Program-made: the position numbers and the translations under genes
Assembly (NCBI GenBank): GCA_002168075.1
Contig: NHCE01000005.1
Coordinates: 284,442-321,019 of the forward strand
Source of the DNA: Rhizobiales bacterium TMED25
GTDB taxonomy: Bacteria > Pseudomonadota > Alphaproteobacteria > Rhizobiales > TMED25
DNA length: 36,578 bases
Direction of reading: 5' to 3'
Shown here: positions 8,165 to 17,591 of the stretch, piece by piece
Layout of the letters: the number at the start of each line of letters is the position of its first letter
How positions within the stretch are numbered: position 1 is the stretch's first letter
Notes under the pieces: model-generated
Databases searched by the model: none
Seen by the model: only the letters and a program-made list of their open reading frames with translations
Told to the model about the DNA's origin: nothing

Positions 8165-8172
8165 TTCAAGTT

Positions 8173-8643
8173 TTATGTAAGAGCTAATATGGTCTTTTCA
8201 GAGAGATTTCCTGGAACAATCGTTATAGGTATTGGAAAAGTTCCAACTTTTGAACCTGTAAACTGCGATACTAATGGGCCGGGCTTACCGCTCTCGCTTG
8301 ATGCAGCAAGTACTAGAAGTGAGATAGTTTTGTCCTCTTTAATAAAATTTATAATTTCTATTGAAGGCTCACCGAATCTAATAATAATTTCTGGTATTAA
8401 ACCAGTCTCACTATGTACTTTTTCAGACAGACTCTTGAGGATCTCTTGTGCCATCTCCTCAGCCTCTTGTTTCATAATTCCTTCAACACCGTAAAGGTTC
8501 TTAAAATCAGTGGTATTGATAATGCGAAGAAGAGATAATTTCCCATTTGTTCGAACAGCCCTTTGACTAGCATAACTTATTGCTCTGTGGCATTCAGTCG
8601 TATCATCTACTACTACTAAAAATTTTCTTATTTTTTTGGTCAT
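8173..8643 (-). CDS. Universal stress protein family (UspA)
   Basis: The small cytoplasmic protein has a single Usp domain (156 residues from the start chosen). It opens with the typical beta strand KFLVVVDDTTECHRAISYA and ends with VSQFTGSKVGTFPIPITIVPG. The nucleotide-binding glycine motif is only loosely matched (ASSESGKPGPLVSQFTGS). ATP binding is therefore uncertain. I chose the ATG at 8643 (MTKKIRKFL) because alphaproteobacterial relatives begin near this point; an ATG four codons earlier (8655) is the alternative. Neither has a clear Shine-Dalgarno. A TATAAT at 8672-8677 suggests its own promoter. The position between trpS and nfu is usual for alphaproteobacteria. Confidence 0.88.
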   Translation of the reverse strand: MTKKIRKFLVVVDDTTECHRAISYASQRAVRTNGKLSLLRIINTTDFKNLYGVEGIMKQEAEEMAQEILKSLSEKVHSETGLIPEIIIRFGEPSIEIINFIKEDKTISLLVLAASSESGKPGPLVSQFTGSKVGTFPIPITIVPGNLSEKTILALT

Positions 8644-8671
8644 ATTTAAAATCATTGTTAAATTTGCCCAT

Positions 8672-8677
8672 ATTATA
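8672..8677 (-). promoter_or_regulatory. -10 box candidate for uspA
   Basis: A perfect TATAAT on the minus strand lies 17 bp before the longer uspA start and 29 bp before the chosen one. No convincing -35 hexamer is seen at 16-18 bp. A 13-bp palindrome at 8680-8692 lies immediately upstream and could be an activator or repressor site. Confidence 0.4.
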
Positions 8678-8679
8678 AG

Positions 8680-8692
8680 GCTTAATTTAAGC
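8680..8692. promoter_or_regulatory. 13-bp palindrome at the trpS/uspA junction
   Basis: GCTTAA-T-TTAAGC is a perfect palindrome that spans the trpS stop codon and ends 3 bp upstream of the uspA -10. A one-base centre makes it unsuitable as an RNA hairpin, so a protein-binding site is the more likely use. It may also be chance in AT-rich DNA. Confidence 0.3.
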
Positions 8693-9703
8693 TAAACCTA
8701 TTATTTTTTTTGTCTCTGCTAAAATGGGTTTAGAAATAGCTCGTGCTTTTTCAGCACCATCGAGTAATATACTGTCAATATATGAAGGATCTGAAATTAG
8801 TTTTTTCATTTCATGACCAATGGGACAAATTTCTGCGATTAAAATATCTGTGAGGTATTTTTTCAGTTTAGAGAATTGTTCTCCACTAAACTCATTTAGA
8901 ATATTTTGGTGTGATTGTTTGCTAATTCCAGAATATATTGAAATTAAATTTCTAAGTTCAGGTCTATTATCTAGCTCTGAAATATCAGAAGGTATAATAC
9001 CTGAGTCTGTTTTTGATTTTCTAATTTTATTAAAAATTTGATCTTCGTCATCCATAATATTTATTCGAGACATATCAGATAAATCCGAACTAGACATTTT
9101 CTTTTTACCATCCCTTAAAGACATAACTCTTGGAACAGGACCATTTATAAGAGGTTTTGGTAAAACAAAAAACTCGCTATTTTTTGTCAGGAGATTAATT
9201 CTATCCTTATAGTCCGTATTAAATTTTTGTGCAATATCCCGTGATAATTCAATATGTTGTTTTTGGTCTTCACCAACTGGGACATGGGTTGCCTTGTATG
9301 CCAGAATATCAGCTGCCATTAGTATTGGATATGTATATAAACCAATAGACATATTTTCTTTATTTTTCCCTGCTTTTTCTTTGAATTGTGTCATCCTATT
9401 TAACCAGCCAAGTCTGGCAGTACAATTTAAAATCCAAGATAATTCAGAATGTTCAACTACCTTACTTTGATTAAAAATTATATTTTTTTTAGGATCTAGG
9501 CCGGATGCAACAAATCCGGCGGTTATTTCATGTATATTTTTGTATAAATGACTAGGCTCCTGCCAAACCGTAATTGAATGCAGATCTACAACACAGTATA
9601 TACATTCAGCTTTATTCTGTAGGCTAACAAAATTTACAATAGCACCCAAATAATTACCTAAGTGTAAATTTCCTGATGGCTGTATTCCTGAAAAAACTCT
9701 CAT
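8687..9703 (-). CDS. trpS: Tryptophanyl-tRNA synthetase
   Basis: This class I aminoacyl-tRNA synthetase charges tRNA-Trp. The 338-residue protein has the HIGH-equivalent motif PSGNLHLGNYLG at residues 9-20 and the KMSKS-equivalent KKMSSSDLS near residue 200, with VPVGEDQKQHIELSRDIA between them, all standard for bacterial TrpS. Length is normal. Its ATG overlaps the murJ stop by one base (TAATG), so translation is probably coupled to murJ. Confidence 0.97.
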   Translation of the reverse strand: MRVFSGIQPSGNLHLGNYLGAIVNFVSLQNKAECIYCVVDLHSITVWQEPSHLYKNIHEITAGFVASGLDPKKNIIFNQSKVVEHSELSWILNCTARLGWLNRMTQFKEKAGKNKENMSIGLYTYPILMAADILAYKATHVPVGEDQKQHIELSRDIAQKFNTDYKDRINLLTKNSEFFVLPKPLINGPVPRVMSLRDGKKKMSSSDLSDMSRINIMDDEDQIFNKIRKSKTDSGIIPSDISELDNRPELRNLISIYSGISKQSHQNILNEFSGEQFSKLKKYLTDILIAEICPIGHEMKKLISDPSYIDSILLDGAEKARAISKPILAETKKIIGLA

Positions 9704-11253
9704 TAGCTCATTTTATTATCATTAAAGAAATCTTGGATTTTTATAATAGCCATTTTACTGCAAACTATGTAATAAAACATAATACCTATTATAATATAAA
9801 ATAAGAGTATTAAGAAATTCACAATACCTGCGAAACTATAGTTTATATCTAATATATAGCTTTCGATAGCAAATAGGAAGGCTATCATTAATATTGATAC
9901 AATTATTACTTTAAATATTTTTTTAGGCAAACTTGCACTAATTTTTAAAAAATTTTCTTTTATAGATTTTCTAAAAAGTAATATTGCATTTAACCATGAT
10001 GATAAGGTTGTAGCAATTGCTATACCCATATAGCCAATATATTGGAATAGAATAATCGAAAGTATTATATTCGTAATCACACTTATAAGTGCAAAACGCA
10101 TTGGCAAACTTGTATTTTCTCTCGCAAAATATAGGATTTGTAAAATTTTTATACACACAAAAGCTGGCAAACCCAGTGCGAATATCATTAAAACTCTTGA
10201 AGTTGCAATGGTATCAGTGGTATCGAATAAATATCGCTCAAAAAGAACCATAATTATATCATTTGATAAGTAAATCAATCCAATTGATGCTGGTATTGCA
10301 AGTATGAGGGATAATTCTAGCGATTTATTTTGTATTTCTTGAATTAACTGTGAATTATTTTTTTTAATTTCCTTCGATAGATTTGGTAATAAAACTATTC
10401 CAATTGAAATTCCAATTAAAGCAAGGGGTAGTTGGTAAATTCGATCAGCATAGTATAAATATGAAACAGCTTTATTCTCAAAGGAAGCTATTATAGTTCC
10501 AACCAATATATTAATTTGGGTAATACCACCGGCACCCATAGCAGGGAAACTTAGCTTGAAAAAGTCTTTTATATTTTTTGAAATTTTTGGATAGTGTATT
10601 GATGGTAAATAACCCAATCTTTGACAAGCATAAATGCATATTAGTAGTTGAGCTAAACCGGATACTAAAAAACTAGACATTAATATTTTAGCAGCACCCT
10701 CTGTATCGGATATACCATTATTAAATATAAAAAATAGTGCTAATATCATAAATAGATTAACCAAAATTGGCAGAGAGGCTGCTAAAGTATATTTTTCGAG
10801 AGAATTAAGTACTCCACATAATAATGATGTAAGTGAAATAAAAAATAGATAGGGGAAAGATATTCTTGCCAAATCTAGTACAAGATTAAATTTTTCATCA
10901 CTATCCATAAAACCCGGAGCAAATAAATAGATTAATGATGGCATAAGTAGCTCAAATATTGATACAACCAGAATTAGTGACCAAAATAAGAAATTAAAAA
11001 TTTCTCTATAAAACTTTTTTGCTGTGTCTTTATTATCATTTTTTTTTGTAAACATTGGAACAAAAGATATATTCAGTGCTCCTTCGGCAAGTATTCTTCG
11101 AAATATGTTAGGAAACTTAATCGCAACAAAGAAAGCATCAGCAATCCCACCTGCACCAAAACATGCAGCAATTAATATATCCCTCAAGAAACCAAAAATT
11201 CTGCTTATTAGCGTCATACCAGATATTTGGAAAAGTGGTTTGATTATATTCAT
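9703..11253 (-). CDS. murJ: Lipid II flippase MurJ (MviN)
   Basis: This polytopic inner-membrane protein moves lipid-linked peptidoglycan precursor across the membrane. The 516-residue protein is hydrophobic throughout, consistent with about 14 membrane helices. It shows the family N-terminal signature SGMTLISRIFGFLRDILIAA and the FFVAIKFPNIFRRILAEGALNISFVPMF block that follows. It sits 7 bp after glnD and overlaps trpS by one base. The glnD-murJ adjacency is common in alphaproteobacteria. Confidence 0.96.
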   Translation of the reverse strand: MNIIKPLFQISGMTLISRIFGFLRDILIAACFGAGGIADAFFVAIKFPNIFRRILAEGALNISFVPMFTKKNDNKDTAKKFYREIFNFLFWSLILVVSIFELLMPSLIYLFAPGFMDSDEKFNLVLDLARISFPYLFFISLTSLLCGVLNSLEKYTLAASLPILVNLFMILALFFIFNNGISDTEGAAKILMSSFLVSGLAQLLICIYACQRLGYLPSIHYPKISKNIKDFFKLSFPAMGAGGITQINILVGTIIASFENKAVSYLYYADRIYQLPLALIGISIGIVLLPNLSKEIKKNNSQLIQEIQNKSLELSLILAIPASIGLIYLSNDIIMVLFERYLFDTTDTIATSRVLMIFALGLPAFVCIKILQILYFARENTSLPMRFALISVITNIILSIILFQYIGYMGIAIATTLSSWLNAILLFRKSIKENFLKISASLPKKIFKVIIVSILMIAFLFAIESYILDINYSFAGIVNFLILLFYIIIGIMFYYIVCSKMAIIKIQDFFNDNKMS

Positions 11254-11260
11254 AGTAGAT

Positions 11261-14011
11261 TTAATTATTTTCTTCTAAATTTGATATGAGTAAGTTCTTT
11301 ATTCGATTTATTTTTTCTTCACTATCTATTTTTTCATCAAATAAGTTTGTTACATAAAATACATCATTAGCTCTTTCACCAAATGTTGCAATATGTGCGG
11401 ATTTAATATTGATATTTGTTGCTCTAAGAGTATTGGTAATTTCATATAAAAGACCAGGTTTATCTCTTGCTTCAATCTCGATAACGGTTGAATAATTTGA
11501 AAACTCATTTGTTAGTGACACAATATTATCAACTTTAAAAGTTTTTTCATAGCTAATGGCATGTTTTTTCTTCAAAAGCTCTTTACTTAAAGATAAGGAT
11601 CCCCCAAGACTTTTTTTAATTGTATCGGCTATTTTTTTGATCCTTCTATCTTCATCATTATCACTAAACTCTCTCTTTACTGATATTGTGTCTATAGCAA
11701 TACCGTCTATAGTTGTCTCAATCTGAGCATCTACAATATTAACATCATAGAGAAGGCAAGCTCCTGCAAGGGTAGAGAGTAGGTTTGGATAGTCAGGTCC
11801 TATTAGGGTTATTATAGTTGTATTACTTTCCTCATTTTTAGTAGTAAAAATTTCTAATGAAATATTGCTAGAGTCTTTATCTCTTAAAATTTTAGAATGC
11901 TCAATTTGCAAAGCTAAATCTGTAGTAATCCAATAGGAGTCATTAAATCTATCAACATAAGATTTTAGTATAGGACTTGGCCACTGGATATTATTTTTCT
12001 TAAAAGTTTCTTTTGCAATAAGGGAAAGATTTTCATTTTTTGGATATTTTTTATCATTTCCTTTTAAAAAAGCAGTTGTTTGATAGTGTAATGTTTTAAG
12101 CAACCCGTTTTTCCAAGCATTCCAGATGCTGGGGCCAACTGATAGGATATCAGCTACAGTTAAAGCTAATAAACTATCTAAATTTTTCTGGTTTTGTATA
12201 ATTTTTGCAAAATCTGATATTGTTTTTGGGTCATAAAGATCCCTTTTTTGGGCAATATCACTCATCAATAAATGGTTCGTAATTAGCCAAGATATATCAT
12301 TAATTTCACTTCTTTTTAGACCAAGACGTTTGCATAATCTCTCGGCTATTTGCGATCCTAATAAGCTATGATCTTGTTTTCTCCCTTTTCCAATATCATG
12401 CAGAAATGCAGCAATTAGTAGAACTTTTCTATTTTCTAAGTTTCCAATAATTATATTTGAAAAGGGGTGAGGTTCAGGCATTTTGTTAGAAATAATATTA
12501 TGCATATTTCCTGTCGTTTTCAATAGATGTTCATCTACCGTATAGTTATGATATAAATTGAAGAGAGACATTCCCTCAATTTTCCTAAACTCTGGGATGA
12601 ACCGTCCTAGAACACCTGTTTCATTCATCTTTCTCAGAATTTTCTCAGGGTCTGAAGACTGAGAAAATAATTCTAAAAAAAGTCTATTTGCAGTCTTATT
12701 AATTCGTATATTTTTATCAATAAACCTGAGGGATCTTGTTATTCTTTGAACTATATCAGGGCTTAATAAAACATTTTCTCTATCGGCAATAACGAATAAT
12801 CTAATTAGATCTACAGGACTATCCTCAAAGATTGTATTTTTTCTAATACTAAGACGTCCTTTATTAATAGAGAAATTTCTATTATTTACTTTATTTCTTT
12901 TAAAGTTTAGCAAGTTATCAATTACTGAATATAATGTAGGCTCTTTCTTTATTGATCTTTCCTCAAGTGAGGCACAAACAATTCTAGTAAGATTGCCAAC
13001 ATCCTTGGCAGTCATAAAATAATGCTTCATAAACCTCTCTACATCCTTTTGACCCGGCCTTTTAGAATAACCTAGTCTTGAAGCCAGCTCTAACTGCTTA
13101 TCAAAAGTTAAAACTTCATTTTCTCTATTTGATATAAAGTGGAGATGGCATCTTATAGCCCAAAGAAAGTCTTCAGCTTTTTGAAAACTATTTAATTCAG
13201 ATTTAGTCAGAAAATTATCAGAATTAATCAGATCTTCTGGTTTTTCTGGTCTAAAAAGATACTTACTTATCCAAAAGAGTGTATGTAGATCTCTCAATCC
13301 ACCTTTGCTCTCTTTAATATTTGGTTCTACTAGGTATCTTGATGAACCATAAGTTGTATGTCTCTTATTTCTTTCATCTAATTTCATTTCTATGAATTCG
13401 TCTGCAGTTTTAGCAATAATATTTTTATTGAATTTCTCATTGAGATTTTTAAATAATTGGATATCTCCATGGATATATCTCGCTTCTAATATAGATGTTC
13501 TGATTGTAAAATCTGATTTTGATAAATTAAGACACTGGTCAACATTTCTTGTGGCATGGCCAACTTTAAAACCTAAGTCCCAAAGCATATACAAAATAAA
13601 TTCTATTACTGACTCAGCCCAAGCTGTAAGCTTGTTGGGGTATAAGAAAAGTAGGTCTATATCTGAAAATGGAGCTAAGGTCCCCCTTCCATAACCACCA
13701 ACCGCAACAAGGCAAACTTTTTCACTCTCTGTTGGGTTTTTTGACATAAATATATGATGAATGGCAAAATCGTAGATAATTTTAATTAATTCATCTTGGA
13801 ATTTTGATATACTTCTCGCAGTTCTTATACCACTCCCGTGCCTAAATAAACCATCTTCCGATTTATTTCGTGCTTGGATTAAATGATCTTTCAAAATTTC
13901 AAAAATATGACTTCTCAACTTATCCTGATTAACCTCCCCATCTTTACTTATTTCTAGTATTTGTGATCTAAGATCATTAATATTTATCAATTTATCAACT
14001 TTCTGATTCAT
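11261..14011 (-). CDS. glnD: Bifunctional uridylyltransferase/uridylyl-removing enzyme GlnD
   Basis: GlnD senses glutamine and adds or removes UMP on PII proteins, setting the nitrogen state of the cell. Domain order in the 916-residue protein is as expected: a nucleotidyltransferase domain with GGYGRGTLAPFSDIDLLFLY (metal-binding Asp117 and Asp119), a GlnE/GlnD linker, an HD hydrolase domain (AAFLHDIGKGRKQDHS, about residues 535-550), then two C-terminal ACT domains (ITLIGPDYPNLLSTLAGA and IEIEARDKPGLLYEITNT) that bind glutamine. The start overlaps the end of mutS by 4 bp. An intact GlnD implies a working PII pathway elsewhere in this genome. Confidence 0.97.
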   Translation of the reverse strand: MNQKVDKLININDLRSQILEISKDGEVNQDKLRSHIFEILKDHLIQARNKSEDGLFRHGSGIRTARSISKFQDELIKIIYDFAIHHIFMSKNPTESEKVCLVAVGGYGRGTLAPFSDIDLLFLYPNKLTAWAESVIEFILYMLWDLGFKVGHATRNVDQCLNLSKSDFTIRTSILEARYIHGDIQLFKNLNEKFNKNIIAKTADEFIEMKLDERNKRHTTYGSSRYLVEPNIKESKGGLRDLHTLFWISKYLFRPEKPEDLINSDNFLTKSELNSFQKAEDFLWAIRCHLHFISNRENEVLTFDKQLELASRLGYSKRPGQKDVERFMKHYFMTAKDVGNLTRIVCASLEERSIKKEPTLYSVIDNLLNFKRNKVNNRNFSINKGRLSIRKNTIFEDSPVDLIRLFVIADRENVLLSPDIVQRITRSLRFIDKNIRINKTANRLFLELFSQSSDPEKILRKMNETGVLGRFIPEFRKIEGMSLFNLYHNYTVDEHLLKTTGNMHNIISNKMPEPHPFSNIIIGNLENRKVLLIAAFLHDIGKGRKQDHSLLGSQIAERLCKRLGLKRSEINDISWLITNHLLMSDIAQKRDLYDPKTISDFAKIIQNQKNLDSLLALTVADILSVGPSIWNAWKNGLLKTLHYQTTAFLKGNDKKYPKNENLSLIAKETFKKNNIQWPSPILKSYVDRFNDSYWITTDLALQIEHSKILRDKDSSNISLEIFTTKNEESNTTIITLIGPDYPNLLSTLAGACLLYDVNIVDAQIETTIDGIAIDTISVKREFSDNDEDRRIKKIADTIKKSLGGSLSLSKELLKKKHAISYEKTFKVDNIVSLTNEFSNYSTVIEIEARDKPGLLYEITNTLRATNINIKSAHIATFGERANDVFYVTNLFDEKIDSEEKINRIKNLLISNLEENN

Positions 14012-16656
14012 TTATTTTTCTTCTCTATAAGTGACTTAATATTATTAAGTAAATTTAATGCATCGATTGGTGTAATTTTATTGATATTAATATTTCCGAT
14101 TTCCTCTTTGATTTTCATAAGTTCTATATCCTGAATCTCCTGATAATCATTTTTGAACAATGGTAAATCTTTATCAGAAAAACTCTCTTCACTTTCAAGA
14201 GTTTTCAATATAACCTCAGCTTTTTTCGTTACTTCATTTGGTAAGCCTGCAAGTTTAGCAACTTGGATCCCATATGATTTATCAACAACCCCTTCTTTAA
14301 TTTCATGTAAGAATATAATTTCTCCGTTGTCCTCACTTATCTGCATAGCCATATTTTTTATATTTCTTAATTCTTCTGTTAGTTTTGTAAGTTCATGGAA
14401 GTGAGTAGCAAATATTGTTCTGCAGTTATTATTTTTTGCTAGAAAATCTAAAGTTGCCCATGCTATTGCTAAACCATCAAATGTTGCTGTTCCTCGACCA
14501 ATCTCATCAATAATAACGAAAGATTTAGATGTTGCTTGATTAAGAATGATTGAGGTTTCAACCATTTCGACCATGAAAGTAGATCTCCCACCAGCAAGAT
14601 CATCTGATGCACCAACCCGGGAAAATAGTTTATCTATTATTCCAAGCTCAGCATATTTTGCTGGAACAAACGATCCGATTTGAGCTAATATTGCTATTAA
14701 GGCATTTTGACGAAGATATGTTGATTTCCCTGCCATATTTGGGCCAGTAATTAATTGTATATTTAACTTTTCATCAAGATAACAGTCGTTAGAAATAAAT
14801 TTTCCTAAACTTTGATTATCCATGGAATTTTCTACGATTGGATGACGGCCTTGCTGAATAATAAATTTTCTAGACTCATCCACTAATGGCTTGCAGTAAC
14901 TATTTTTCTCCGCAAGCTCAGAGAGAGATAAAGTAACATCTATTTCAGAAATCATATCGCTTATTTTCATTATTGAATCTGAGTAAGTTAGGGTAATTTT
15001 TATAATTTTATCAAATAAATCATCCTCAATTTTATAGATCTTTTCGGATGCTTCAATTATGTTAGTTTGTAAGGCATTTAATTCTTCAGAGGTAAACCTC
15101 ATTTGGTTTTTAAGAGTTTGCCTATGAATAAATTTAGTTTGAGTTAGTTCGTCTAGGAATTTCTTGTTGGTTGAAGGAAACTCGATGAAATATCCAAGGA
15201 AATTATTATACTTTATTTTAAGAGATTTAATGGATGTATCTTGTATATATTTACTTTGAAGCTCTAATATATGTTTTGATGTATTTGCTTTTATAGACCT
15301 CAACTGATCAAGTTCTGAAGAAAAACCAACTCTAAATATATCCCCATCTATTATTGTATTGGGAAGGTTTACGTTAAGCGCATCGTCGAGTTGTTCAAAT
15401 AAGTTCTTTTTCAATTCGTTCTTAATTATTTCAAATTGATTTTTTAATCTGGTAGTAAATTTATTTTTTATATCTTTTTGAGTTACTGAAAATATATTTT
15501 TAGTAATCTCAAGACCAAGTCGAATTGAACCAAGATCTCTTGGCGAACATCTTCCAAGAGATGCTCTTGCGAGAGGCCTCGTAATATCAGGAAATAGCTT
15601 AAGTAGATCTCTTATGTTTTGTCTTAAAATTTTATTTTTTAAAATATACTCAATATCATTAAGGCGGTTATTTATTTCAGGAACTGAAACTGATGGTTTG
15701 CATAGTCTCTGATATATTTTTCTTCCACCCGCCGCAGTTTGCGTATAATCAATTGTATCCAGAAGAGACCCCTTATAATCTCCGGCATTTGTTTTTAGAA
15801 GTTCTAGGCTATTTTTTGTAGCTGTATCAATTGACATGTAATTATTTATTGTAATATTTTTTGGATTTTGAAGTTTCACTTTTTTACCCATCTGGGTCAT
15901 CTCGATATAGCTTAAAAGGCCTCCCATAGCAGAAGTTTCCTCATCTTCCATATGACCGAAACCAGCTATTTGGCTAATATTATACATCTCTTTTATATAT
16001 CTTTGTGATAGCCTTTTATCATAATATTTTGAAAGAAATTCAGATACTTTAAAATCTTGATTTTTAATAGATAAATTTTTAAAACTATCTTCTGGTAAGA
16101 TAATTTCCTTTGGATTTATTGAAGATAATTCATTATTCAAATCATCATGGGTGGTATTAGAGTAAAATGTTTCGCCAGTTGATATATCGCACCAAGCAAG
16201 TCCAATTTTTTCATCACTAGAATATATTGATAGAAGGAAGTTATTAGTTTTTGCGTCTAGTAAATTTTCATCTGTGATTGTTCCCGAAGTAATAATTCTA
16301 GTTATTTTTCTTTCGACTATTGTTTTTTTATTTTGATGAATCTGTTTGTCGGATTGCTCACAAATAGCTACTTTATTTCCACTTTTTATGAGTTTAGGCA
16401 AATATTGATTAATAGCTGATATTGGAATACCGCACATTGGTATTTCTGCACCATTTTGATAACCTCTCTTTGTCAGTGTAATACCAAGTATTGGGGAAGC
16501 CCGAACTGCATCATCAAAAAACATTTCATAGAAATCGCCCATTTGATAAAAGAGTATGTGATCTTGATATGAAGATTTCAAATCCATATATTGCATCATC
16601 ATGGGGGTTAATTGTGATTTTTCTTTAGATTTTTTCTTTTCTTTTAGGGTGCTCAT
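14008..16656 (-). CDS. mutS: DNA mismatch repair protein MutS
   Basis: MutS recognises base mismatches and small loops and starts mismatch repair with MutL. The mismatch-contacting FYEMF motif (MGDFYEMFFDDA) lies close to the N-terminus. The ATPase domain has Walker A GPNMAGKST and Walker B VIIDEIGRGTATFDG, followed by the ATHFHELTKL signature. I chose the ATG at 16656 (MSTLKEKKKSKEKSQLTPMM) because family members start about this distance before TPMMxQY, and because the longer frame from 16695 would run into the upstream olsB-like gene. This gives 882 residues. It overlaps glnD by 4 bp. Confidence 0.96.
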   Translation of the reverse strand: MSTLKEKKKSKEKSQLTPMMMQYMDLKSSYQDHILFYQMGDFYEMFFDDAVRASPILGITLTKRGYQNGAEIPMCGIPISAINQYLPKLIKSGNKVAICEQSDKQIHQNKKTIVERKITRIITSGTITDENLLDAKTNNFLLSIYSSDEKIGLAWCDISTGETFYSNTTHDDLNNELSSINPKEIILPEDSFKNLSIKNQDFKVSEFLSKYYDKRLSQRYIKEMYNISQIAGFGHMEDEETSAMGGLLSYIEMTQMGKKVKLQNPKNITINNYMSIDTATKNSLELLKTNAGDYKGSLLDTIDYTQTAAGGRKIYQRLCKPSVSVPEINNRLNDIEYILKNKILRQNIRDLLKLFPDITRPLARASLGRCSPRDLGSIRLGLEITKNIFSVTQKDIKNKFTTRLKNQFEIIKNELKKNLFEQLDDALNVNLPNTIIDGDIFRVGFSSELDQLRSIKANTSKHILELQSKYIQDTSIKSLKIKYNNFLGYFIEFPSTNKKFLDELTQTKFIHRQTLKNQMRFTSEELNALQTNIIEASEKIYKIEDDLFDKIIKITLTYSDSIMKISDMISEIDVTLSLSELAEKNSYCKPLVDESRKFIIQQGRHPIVENSMDNQSLGKFISNDCYLDEKLNIQLITGPNMAGKSTYLRQNALIAILAQIGSFVPAKYAELGIIDKLFSRVGASDDLAGGRSTFMVEMVETSIILNQATSKSFVIIDEIGRGTATFDGLAIAWATLDFLAKNNNCRTIFATHFHELTKLTEELRNIKNMAMQISEDNGEIIFLHEIKEGVVDKSYGIQVAKLAGLPNEVTKKAEVILKTLESEESFSDKDLPLFKNDYQEIQDIELMKIKEEIGNININKITPIDALNLLNNIKSLIEKKNK

Positions 16657-16672
16657 GTACAACTTCTTAAAT

Positions 16673-17554
16673 TTATTTCGTTGTAAATTTATCAACGAAT
16701 TTCTTTTGAATATTGCTACGTGGCATTACAACAAAAACATCAATTGTTCCAAATTGCTTATCAATAACAGCACCATCGCCAATATATGCACCAAGTCTTA
16801 AATATCCCTTCAGAAGAGGTGGCATCATTTTGAGAGCTTCTTTGTTATTAATTTTATCTTTTTCCAACATATTCATACTGACATATCTTGACTCATTTGC
16901 TCGAACTCTCCAAATTTCAGGAGCTAAGGAATTATGATACAAGAAGCTCAATGGCATAGCTATCTCTGATGGGTCATGGGCATGAAAGCTTGCACAGCCT
17001 ATCATTACGTCAAAATTATTATCCACTATATACGACCATACTCCTTGCCATAAAAATTCAATAGTGGATTTCTTTCTGTAAGTTTTAAAAACGCAAGACC
17101 TTCCCAGCTCAAGGAATTTTTTATTTGGGTGTCTTTTTAAAAGAGGTGCGATATCATATTCATCTTGACTGTAAAAGCCGCCATTTATTTCTGCCTCTCT
17201 TTGTGGTAATAGCCTATAGGTCCCAACCACATTTTCTCTTTTCTTTCCAATTAATAAAACGCCTTTCTTTTTATTAGAATTATCTATTACCAACATATGT
17301 TTACAAATCTTATCAAAGGTATCTTTGTCTTTGCGTGTAAATCTTGTAATCAGGTTTGGGTTTGCGGATAATTCTCTATAAAATACACGATAGCGTAGTT
17401 GTTGAGCTGCCTTTATTTCCTGCTTCGTTTTTGCTAATCGTGCCTCTAAATCAACATTTTGGGGCTCTTTGCTAAAACGAAGCTTTATGGATAGTGTTTG
17501 TTCATTATATTTTATATTGATATATTTTTTAATATTTTGATAAAAATTAGCCAT
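16673..17554 (-). CDS. OlsB-like L-ornithine N-alpha-acyltransferase (hemolysin-related GNAT)
   Basis: OlsB transfers a 3-hydroxyacyl chain from ACP to ornithine, giving lyso-ornithine lipid, the first step to phosphorus-free ornithine lipids. The 293-residue protein matches the family across its length: the AAQQLRYRVFY block, FLELGRSCVFKTYR, the GCASFHAHDP motif, and KGYLRLGAYIGDGAVID near the C-terminus. In older annotation such proteins are called hemolysins. It lies between gshB and mutS on the housekeeping strand. The partner O-acyltransferase OlsA belongs to the PlsC family; the plsC-like gene at 5170-5949 is the only such candidate in view. The family call is good, while the exact substrate is inferred. 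Confidence 0.85.
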   Translation of the reverse strand: MANFYQNIKKYINIKYNEQTLSIKLRFSKEPQNVDLEARLAKTKQEIKAAQQLRYRVFYRELSANPNLITRFTRKDKDTFDKICKHMLVIDNSNKKKGVLLIGKKRENVVGTYRLLPQREAEINGGFYSQDEYDIAPLLKRHPNKKFLELGRSCVFKTYRKKSTIEFLWQGVWSYIVDNNFDVMIGCASFHAHDPSEIAMPLSFLYHNSLAPEIWRVRANESRYVSMNMLEKDKINNKEALKMMPPLLKGYLRLGAYIGDGAVIDKQFGTIDVFVVMPRSNIQKKFVDKFTTK

Positions 17555-17591
17555 ATTTATATTTTATATTAAATTGTCTAATTGATAAATA

